A stretch of DNA of 64,000 nucleotides from Skeletonema tropicum (Eukaryota; Bacillariophyta; Thalassiosirophyceae; Thalassiosirales; Thalassiosiraceae): NCBI GenBank assembly GCA_037178625.1, contig CM074141.1, positions 2,480,001-2,544,000 on the forward strand, written 5' to 3'. Under the pieces are notes generated by a model, which worked only from the letters and a program-made list of their open reading frames with translations, did not search any database and was not told the DNA's origin. Positions within the stretch are counted from its first letter, which is position 1; the number at the start of each line of letters is the position of its first letter. The position numbers were made by a program, and so were the translations under genes. This document shows, piece by piece, positions 57,274-64,000 of this stretch.

Positions 57274-58477
57274 ATGTCAGTAACGACATCCCCAATTAAC
57301 CGTGAAGTGAAAGCAAGCATGTTATTTCTCACTCAGTGCCTTCCGGATGACAAAAGGAAGCTGTGGTTGACACCAAAAGAAATACGCGACCGTCATGTCC
57401 ACTGTGGGGTGCATAGTTCGTTGACAGACGTCATGGTCATCAATGCACTGAAGGTGGTTAATAAAGGGGAAATATTTCTCTGGAAAAATATGTTTCGCAA
57501 CACTGCCTACTATATCCCGAAGAACTCCCCCAAAGCAATACAGCTTCCGAACGAGCAACGGTTCAAGGCAGGAGGTGGGGGTAAACGTATAAATATTAAT
57601 CCTGAAAGAAATTTTTTCAAAACTTGTGCAGAAGCAGCAGACCATTTGAAGAGAGTGAACGATGCACTGGATGAGCTTGCACAGGTGGAAACCCAAACGC
57701 AGCAGGAGAGGACTGAAGCTCGTGACGAAGGAACGCATCAACCAGACTCTGGTGCACAGGAAGATGAAACGCATGAAACAGTCGGCGAGAGGCCAGAAGA
57801 TGAAGGAACGCAGCCACCAGATACTAGAGTGCGAGAAGATGAAACGCAGGAAGCTTATGTTGAAGAGGAAGCTCATGTTGAAGTAGAATTTGAATCGGGT
57901 ATCGACATGATTGAATGGATGCAGCAACGCGTCCGAAGCAATGTTCGGGACAATAGCAATGTACTCTGAAGGAAAGCGACTTAATTTGGACCAGACTGAT
58001 GCATGGAAGGCAATGGCTGAGTTGGCAGTCTGTGTCACTGGCAAGGGCAATAAGGAGAAGACACATCGGCAATTGTCGGAACTTCTTGGAATAGAATTGA
58101 CTTCGGCTGAGATTGAAAGCATGCTGAAGCAGGCGAAGAGGTGTGAAGAAGATCGCAAGAGACTGAATGGTGAAGATGCAAAGAAACAACGCATGAGAAC
58201 ATCTTTGATGAGAGCGTCAGTAATGGGCAAGGAAGCTGCAAAGAAGACGAGCTATCGCAGAGCCCAAGTGCCATTGGGTGAGTCAGCGAAGAGTTCAGTA
58301 AAGAAGAAGAAGTCAACTACAGTCAGGAAGTGTGGCATTTGTCGACAACCTGGTCATACAGCTCCGCAATGTACCTTGCCCAGAAGTACGAAGAGGTTAA
58401 AGAATCCGATCGAGTGGAATGTGAATGCCCCCACACCAAAGAAACCCCGAAAAGCAATAAAACTGATTGAATGGTAA
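57274..58477 (+). CDS. Transposon ORF A: CCHC zinc-knuckle protein, one frameshift
   Basis: It starts 10 bp inside the left inverted repeat with MSVTTSPINREVKASMLFL. The first frame (to 57969) has a structured N-terminus (LWLTPKEIRDRHVHCGVHSS, NMFRNTAYYIPKN) and a Glu/Thr-rich tail with three repeats of GTHQPDSGAQEDET type. A +1 shift near 57911-57969 leads to the second frame (to 58477): KRLNLDQTDAWKAMAELAV, a basic coiled segment, a zinc knuckle CGICRQPGHTAPQC and a Lys-rich end. The N-terminal part may be a winged-helix-like DNA-binding domain (inference). The shift could be a mutation, a sequencing indel or programmed. Confidence 0.55.
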
Positions 58478-58486
58478 ACTAAGTAT

Positions 58487-59555
58487 TTAAGAACATACAT
58501 AGCAGTATCCCGTGTACTTCCCATCTTCTTCTGGGAATGTGTTTCGTACAGCATTCACAAGGCAATCCGGAAGCATCATTCTCTTGCCCTTCCCACAAAT
58601 TGAATAGACGTTTGTTGCATACCACCAATATACCATGCATCTCTTCTGGCTGTTTGTCATTTTATCCACTTCTTCTGTTGCAAAGTAACAATCCTCTCGG
58701 ATTGTATTCAAGTTCAACCTATGAACTGGCTGTGATTTACAGATGCAGACAATCATTTGAATGCCGTTGATGGAACATAGACGGTTTGGAAATTCACACT
58801 TTGCATTGGAGACATCTTTCTGCAGGTTGCCGCCCGCAGTATCATTATCATTCGCAGATGGAGTATCATTAGACTTGTCGGATGAGTTCGACAGGTCGCA
58901 CGATAGTTGCTGTTGCTTCACATTCTCTGGGATTATAGCATAGCCAATCTTTCGAAACTCGACAATGAATAAAGCTGGCATTGGGTTGCTGTTGCCAATT
59001 CTGTGTGTCAGCCCTTTCCAGCTTCCTTGCTTCGTGTGTGAGGTGAGTAACAACACGTCCGACAATAATGTTGCCGTCACCGTCGCACAACGTGAGATGA
59101 GTAAATTGTACTTGAGTGACAGTAGAAGATCCACCTTTCCCTCCTTTCATTTCAACAGTTCCTCGATACTTGGTCTCTCGTTCCACAACCTGTAAGATCG
59201 GTTCATCGGTGATGGAAGATGTATCCTCCCTCCGCGCAACCTTTGTGATGTATCCCATTGTAAGCTCAATTCCACTCCCCTCAGTTGCCGGGGGGCTCTC
59301 ATAATCAGGGTATTTATCTCCCATAACAAGGGGGAAGTCTTTCTTGTGCATCTGCACATGGGAACAAAATTCACGAATATATGCGAAGTGTTCCTGTTTC
59401 CATTCATCTTTGTTGGCCTTGATATGATTGAGCAAGTTTTTATTGTTCTCAATGTGTGTCCACATATCCTCGGCCTTCATTTTATCCTCTTTCTTCTCTT
59501 GAATTGAATCCCCCTTACTCCTCTTTGGTTGTCTTTCCTCGCCCTCCTCACTCAT
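58487..59555 (-). CDS. Transposon ORF B: unknown protein, one frameshift
   Basis: It starts MSEEGEERQPKRSKGD at 59555, 42 bp inside the right inverted repeat. The first frame has a charged helical region (NNKNLLNHIKANKDEWKQEH, then FCSHVQMHKKDFPLVMGDKY), ELTMGYITKVARRED and a beta-rich stretch (VQFTHLTLCDGDGNIIVGRV). A +1 shift near 59000 leads to the second frame ending CMVYWWYATNVYSICGKGKR, LPDCLVNAVRNTFPEEDGKY and TGYC. The end pattern (aromatic run, GKGxR, LPxC, FPxxxGxYxG) recalls a Cys-containing module seen in some transposon proteins, which I cannot verify. No nuclease motif is obvious. Confidence 0.5.
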
Positions 59556-60187
59556 GCTGTGAATAAATATTATTATTTTCAAATTACAATAGGAGCGCTG
59601 TTGTTTTCAAATTATGCGGTGGCCAGTGAGACAATTCCGACGGCGGTCGATGGTATATTGATAGGTGAAGCGCCCGTGACAATTTTTGTGTAGTAAGAGC
59701 GCCGCAACGATGTGTAGGGGAGGATGCTGTTGTGTCGAGTGGTGCATGTACCGTCGGATGCAATGACGACGGTGGGTGTATTAATTAAAAAATTCGAAAG
59801 GTTCCAGTGATAGAATTCCAGCGAATAATGGCGGCTAATGGTATTAGTAATGATTTACCGTCGTAGTTATTTCACCGACCCCAGTGATTTTGGCGTAGTA
59901 CACACGTGCCGTATGGGGTGGAGAGCGCTAACTTTGTGCCATGGTTTGATGGTTGATCGGTGGTGATGTGAAACGCCTCATACTGTACCACTACAAAAAA
60001 GACTAAGTACCTGTAAGGGCTCCCTCACATTATTTTAGAGCGTACTAGCCCTTAAAAACAAGCGACCCCGTAACCTTAAGTTACTTAGCACTCACTTATC
60101 TTCCTCTCTCTCTTCTGTTGTTGGTTGTTGCTTGCCTCTCTCTAGTGCAGCCTCTCTCTAGAGGAGTATTGGAATATCCGAACTGTC

Positions 60188-60774
60188 TACATAACTATTT
60201 AACAGTACTTACGTCTGGCGGGCCTCTCAGTGAAGTATTTAGCCACTAGAGAAGCGGCACATTGTAATTGTTAACGTTTGATGAATGATAAGTGGGTTGA
60301 ATGAAGTGCAGCTGGCCAGCTCAAATTCAAATTGGACCTACCAGGCCATCGATGAGGCTGTAGCATAATTAGGGTTAGGGTCTTCTGCTTGCGCAACCAC
60401 CCAAGTAATAGTAATAATGGACACGTTGGCCGATTGATAATTGTTGCAACAACTCGCCAAATTATTACGACAGTGATGATCTATAATGTGCTTCTCTTGC
60501 AGTGCATGATGGAGAGCCAGCAAGAGTGTGCACGCAGGTTTCCATGAATTTGACTTGTGCTCCATTCGTGATCCATAAGATTGTAAATACAGAGAGGCCT
60601 GGCGCAGCAACAGTTGGACTTGCATCGCCCCCAACTTTACAATTCTCCACTCAAGGTCAAGGCTTGTTTTGAGCATCATTCAACTTCAAGCTCCTCTGTG
60701 GTGAGCCATGTTTGTGCAGCCATCCCTCCTGCATAGTGTCCCTCTTCGCCCCATGCTTCTTGCACGCTCCTCCT
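60188..60774. other. Intergenic, no gene seen
   Basis: The DNA flanks the copia target site. GATGAGGCTGTAGCAT at 60350-60365 resembles part of the 180-bp repeats at 51.2-51.7 kb. Two TTAGGG units (60371-60382) are too few to be telomeric. Confidence 0.35.
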
Positions 60775-61520
60775 TTATGGGCGTAATTCGGGCATTCTTT
60801 GCCCCTTTGCTATCTTCTTCTGAGCACCGTGCTTTATGCACACTCCTCCACGGTACACTTCATTTGGACATCCTTCACTACTGCATCGTTTGACCTTTGC
60901 ACCGTGCCTCTTGCACACTCCTCCTTGCACAGCTTGATTTGTACATCCATCGCTGCTGCATCGCCTTTTCTTTGCACCGTGCTTTATGCACATTCGGGCA
61001 CGAATGTGGTACGCTTTATTTGTACATCCTTCGCTGCTGCATCGTTTAAGTTTAACCTTTGCCCCATGCCTCATGCATACTCCTCCATTCCGAGCTTGAT
61101 TAGTGCATCCATCAGCTGAGCATTCATATCGGTACTTCCTGACAGGTTTCTTTGGAGCCGGCTCCCCATCCGATGAGGACTTTCTCTTTCGATCGAATTG
61201 TGTTTGGATATTTTTCTCCTCTGAGGAATTCACCGCTGCAGATGCAGATTTGGCATCAGGCGTGTTAGCATCGGAGGAAGAAGCCTTTTGATGGTCGTGA
61301 TGAAGTTGAAATGTCATCAGATGGCACTCTTTCTTTCTTGCTGTTCAACTTTTCATCATCGGTGGCAATATCTGCTGTCTTTTTCAGTTGACCATCATGA
61401 TGAACGTTAGTCAAAACATTCGCTGGAGTTTGTGCTACCGCCGAAATCTTTAACGTCGAAGATTTGCTGCTCTACGCTGAAGCGGCTTCGACGACCTGAT
61501 GACTCTCTTGATCTTGAACG
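60775..61520 (-). pseudogene. Zinc-repeat (WRKY19-like) gene copy, 5' damaged
   Basis: The open frame from 61317 has the basic run PVRKYRYE and five modules (CSADGCTNQARNGGVCMRHG first; the third is altered, KAYHIRARMCIKHG). The homologous leader (RTFKIKRVIRSSKP in other copies) is still recognisable at about 61400-61515, but it is out of frame and its initiating ATG is gone: GAACGTTCACTTC replaces the GAACGTCCGAATTAGCGTG found in the intact copies. Further C-terminal modules are readable in other frames near 60720-60775 (CKKHGAKR-like). Either a shortened gene using an internal ATG or a pseudogene. Confidence 0.6.
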
Positions 61521-61692
61521 TTCACTTCTTTTAGATCTCCAGCTCAAGCATGTCAGTAACTATTGCATCTTTTCAATTCTAATGTGGAGGTCTGGAGCTG
61601 GAGGTTGAAGGAGATCTAAGTAAGACCCGTTCCGTTAAAAAGTAGCACGGCCGGCACGCTATGATTACGTAATATACAGACTATGTAATCAG

Positions 61693-62040
61693 TAGAGCGT
61701 CCTTAACAGTCTTACTTACGCAAAAAATTGAACGAAATGACGTCAGTTGTGAGTTGTGGAATTTTTTGATGACGTTTTGCGTAAGTAAGATAAAAGAAAT
61801 TGCAAACTTACTTACGCAAAATCGAACTTTTGCGTAAGTAAGACAACTCATGGGCGTAGGAACTAATATCCCTGTTTTTTTACGCAAGTAAAGAGGGGGG
61901 CGCCGGGGGTGCTCCCTGAATTAGGGTTCCCTTCGGCGGTGGGCCGGTGGGCGGTACGGTACTGCGCTCCTCAAGTCACAAAAGCGTAACAAATCTTGCG
62001 AACCCAAATTTGCGTAAGTAAGACTGTTAAGGACGCTCTA
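61693..62040. mobile_element. ~346-bp MITE with TA target site
   Basis: GAGCGTCCTTAACAGTCTTA and its exact complement form terminal inverted repeats of about 30 bp, flanked by TA on both sides (61693-61694 and 62039-62040). The motif TTACTTACGCAAAA occurs five times inside, in both orientations. It is non-coding. TA insertion suggests mobilisation by a Tc1/mariner-type enzyme. Confidence 0.85.
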
Positions 62041-62565
62041 GTACCTACTACTGCGATAGTTGAAGTTACATGTAGCATGGTGTACTTATAGGATACGAAG
62101 ACAAGGATAGAGATTGCCTTTGGTGAGAAGTGAGTGATCGTTAAGAGAATGTGACGTTCCGTGCTACGCGAAAAGGTTACGGCCTCTCTCTAGAGAGGTC
62201 GTAAAATCACAGTAAAAAAATGATTGTAAAATGAGAGTTGCTAAGGAAGTATTAGGAGCACAATAAACACTTGACGGCTCTTCACCATTGTGGAAATTGG
62301 CCAATCAATCAACATGAGTATGTAAGTATTCTCGTCTTCAAACTATGAAATAATGGCGTAAGTTAAGTGCATGTTTATTTGTTAGTCAGCAGGAAATCAA
62401 GACTTTCTCGCCAGAGATTTGAATAGATATAGATATTCCTCACGAACGGATCTGTTGCATGTCCTTTACATACTCTTGATTCAACTTCGTTCTTCCTACC
62501 CAACCCAGCTCTTTTGACCTGCGCTCCATGGTTTCGTCTTTCCCCATGCCTCCAACACACTCCTC
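62041..62565. other. 3' flank of the zinc-repeat gene with out-of-frame module remains
   Basis: From 62565 leftward to about 62490 the minus strand still encodes a module (GCSNHAALGGVCWRHGERR) in a frame other than the gene's. The rest shows no gene. Confidence 0.5.
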
Positions 62566-63402
62566 CTAAGGCAGCGTGGTTTGAGCACCCTTGCCTATTG
62601 CGAAGACTTTTGCCCCGTGCTTGGTGCACAGTCCTAATCCTCCTCGAATAGCTTGATTTGTACGTCCATTACTGCTGCATCGCTTCACCTTTTTCTTTGC
62701 CCCATGCCTCATGCACACTCCTCCATTCTGAGCTTGATTTGTACATCCATCGCTGCTGCATTGTTTGACCTTTGCCCCATGCCTCATGCACACTCCTCCT
62801 CTGACGACATGATTTGTGCATCCATCGCTGCTGCATTGCTTCTTTCTTGCCCCGTGCCTAATGCATACTCCTCCTTGGACAGCTTTATTCGTACATCCAT
62901 CGCTGCTGCATCGTTTAACCTTTGCTCCGTGCTTTATGCATACTCCTCCATTCTTAGCAATATTTGTACATCCATCAGCTGAGCATTCATATCGGTACTT
63001 CCTGGCAGCTTTCTTTGGAGCCGGCACCTCATCTGATGAGGACTTTCGCTTTCGATCGGATTGCGTTTGGGTCTTTTTCTCCTCTGAATTCACCGCTGCA
63101 GATGCAGATTTGGCATCAGACGTGTTAGAATTGGAGGAGGCATTATTTGATGGTTGCGATGAAGTTGATATTTTAGCAGATGGTGCTCTCTCTTTCTTGC
63201 TGTTCACCTTGTGATCATCAGTTGCAATATTCACATTCTTTTTCAGTTGATGAAAGTGACTAGTCGTAACATTCGCTGGAGTTTGTGCCACCACTGAAAT
63301 CTTTACCGTCGCCGTCGAAGATTCGCTGCTACTGCTACGCTGAAGCGGCTTCGACGACCTGATGACTCTCTTGATCTTGAACGTCCGAATTAGCGTGACC
63401 AT
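62566..63402 (-). CDS. Zinc-repeat (WRKY19-like) protein, five modules
   Basis: 278 codons starting MVTLIRTFKIKRVIRSSKPL, the same leader as the gene at 38754. A Ser/Thr-rich middle and the basic run APKKAARKYRYE precede four good modules (C-x4-C-x9-C-x2-H) and a fifth in which the second Cys is Arg (CSSNGRTNQAIRGG) and two residues are inserted before the third Cys. The frame ends FAIGKGAQTTLP, while a sixth module continues in another frame (62500-62629), so the C-terminus was changed by a one-base shift. The promoter side (GATTCTCTCCTTTTAAATGATC) matches the 38.7 kb copy, showing duplication of regulatory DNA too. Confidence 0.75.
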   Translation of the reverse strand: MVTLIRTFKIKRVIRSSKPLQRSSSSESSTATVKISVVAQTPANVTTSHFHQLKKNVNIATDDHKVNSKKERAPSAKISTSSQPSNNASSNSNTSDAKSASAAVNSEEKKTQTQSDRKRKSSSDEVPAPKKAARKYRYECSADGCTNIAKNGGVCIKHGAKVKRCSSDGCTNKAVQGGVCIRHGARKKQCSSDGCTNHVVRGGVCMRHGAKVKQCSSDGCTNQAQNGGVCMRHGAKKKVKRCSSNGRTNQAIRGGLGLCTKHGAKVFAIGKGAQTTLP

Positions 63403-64000
63403 GATTCTCTCCTTTTAAATGATCTCGAGCTCTTTTGCTTTTGCGTTGTTCCTCTTTGCCCGGAGAAGTACTTACGTTCCGTCTTGGAACTTGGAATCTG
63501 GGGTTGACAGTGCTTGTTATCAGGCATCACGTGCATCTAAAACTAACAAACTGGGACTCGATTTCTCGCAATCTGCTGATGTACCTACCTGCCATCTGCC
63601 ATCTGCTCTGGTATTGATGACGAGTTGTTCTCTCGAAAAGATGCGAGCGCGAAAATAGATTTGAAAATAGGCTTGAAAACCCCGCCCCCTCCCGCCCCCT
63701 CCAAAAACACCCCTACCACCGGGGACTGGGCCGCACAAGAGAGAAGAGAGAAGCTAGGAGTGCGACTAGCTCTCTGATGGTCTTCTCTCGTCTCGCCCAT
63801 CCCCCGGTGGTAGGGGTGCGTGAGCTGACTGACGGGCGGGCGATGAAGCTCGCTCCAGTGGCACGTAATTAATCATTTTGCTCAATTCAAAAAGGCACGT
63901 AAATTAATTTGGCGCATGTCATTATTTTTGCTGAGACCAAACTACCCAGCAAAAAAAATGAGAATTCCAAATTTTCCATTTTTTCTAGGGATTTTCTAGC
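63403..64000. other. Intergenic to the window end
   Basis: No gene. CCCCTACCACCGGGG at 63709-63723 and CCCCGGTGGTAGGGG at 63801-63815 form an inverted repeat of about 15 bp around an 80-bp spacer. Other frames are low complexity (Gly/Arg-rich). Confidence 0.4.

Larger units (their letters stand above)
56779..60081. mobile_element. 3.3 kb DNA transposon with ~485-bp terminal inverted repeats, superfamily unknown
   Basis: The terminal inverted repeats 56779-57263 and 59597-60081 begin ACTTAAGGTTACGGGGTCGC and are nearly identical along their length. The empty site can be read in LTR1 (CTTAAGTTACTTAGC), which shows that TA was duplicated on insertion (56777-56778 and 60082-60083). Two convergent ORFs fill the interior with only about 10 bp between their stops. 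No DDE, Tyr- or Ser-recombinase or helicase motif is seen by eye. Being inserted in LTR2, it is younger than the copia element. Confidence 0.85.
54343..60182 (+). mobile_element. Copia-type LTR retrotransposon, deleted and interrupted by a nested transposon
   Basis: LTR1 is 54343-54560, starting TACCAGAATCGTAGCTCG and ending GGAATATCCGAA. LTR2 starts at 56737 and ends at 60182 but is split by the insertion at 56779-60081. CTGTC flanks the element (54338-54342 and 60183-60187), a 5-bp target duplication. GGTTATGAATTG follows LTR1, and a seven-G polypurine run precedes LTR2. Gag, protease and integrase are deleted; only reverse transcriptase and RNase H remain. LTR1 contains a T run of about 27 and about 100 bp missing from LTR2. 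Confidence 0.85.

Noticed and set aside
60369..60383. TTAGGG units as a possible telomere tract
   Set aside because: Only two units are present with unique DNA on both sides; this is chance or a negligible interstitial trace.

Overview
This is nuclear DNA from a eukaryotic alga, most likely a centric diatom (Thalassiosirales-like). The basis is family content: expanded C-x4-C-x9-C-x2-H repeat proteins (often annotated WRKY19-like), a MYND+RING fragment of a type common in diatoms, a fungal-type Zn2Cys6 factor, and a copia element with a diatom-style reverse transcriptase. Introns are short (49-156 bp) with GT-AG borders, and there are no bacterial operons, ribosome-binding sites, CRISPR arrays or recognisable rRNA. 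The organism assignment is an inference.

Layout. 0.4-3.99 kb: a degenerate 14-residue repeat locus and a zinc-repeat gene broken by one stop codon. 4.6-11.2 kb: the gene-rich core, with a six-module zinc-repeat protein, a class III adenylate cyclase of 746 aa (one intron) and a phosphate:H+ symporter-family MFS carrier of 562 aa (two introns). 12.8-14.1 kb: inverted-repeat MITEs, one nested in another. 14.9-17.8 kb: a broken, partly duplicated subtilase. 18.1-22.3 kb and 41.0-45.1 kb: two close paralogues of a giant STAND-type ATPase (1,331 and 1,308 aa after splicing). 22.4-25.0 kb: an identical small basic gene on both arms of a large inverted repeat that contains a compact LTR element. 25.9-35.4 kb: remains of several transposons (a zinc-finger transposon protein, MULE, Tc1/mariner-IS630, hAT). 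36.4-39.1 kb: a membrane-anchored histidine phosphatase, another zinc-repeat gene and a MYND/RING pseudogene. 45.7-49.1 kb: a second MULE remnant and a Zn2Cys6 regulator. 51.0-60.2 kb: a repeat block, a 1.84 kb element with long inverted repeats, and a copia element (5-bp target duplication) whose 3' LTR is split by a 3.3 kb transposon with inverted repeats of about 485 bp and two convergent ORFs of unknown function. 60.8-63.4 kb: two more zinc-repeat gene copies and a TA-flanked MITE.

The intact host genes suggest nutrient uptake (phosphate carrier), cyclic-nucleotide signalling (cyclase), signal-dependent ATPase switches (STAND pair) and DNA-binding or regulatory proteins (zinc-repeat family, Zn2Cys6). 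Nothing in the arrangement shows that they form one pathway. The window is best read as islands of ordinary genes in transposon-rich, actively duplicating DNA. The least explained items are the long-TIR transposon at 56.8-60.1 kb, the fold-back locus at 22.4-25.0 kb and the zinc-repeat family with frameshifted extra modules.
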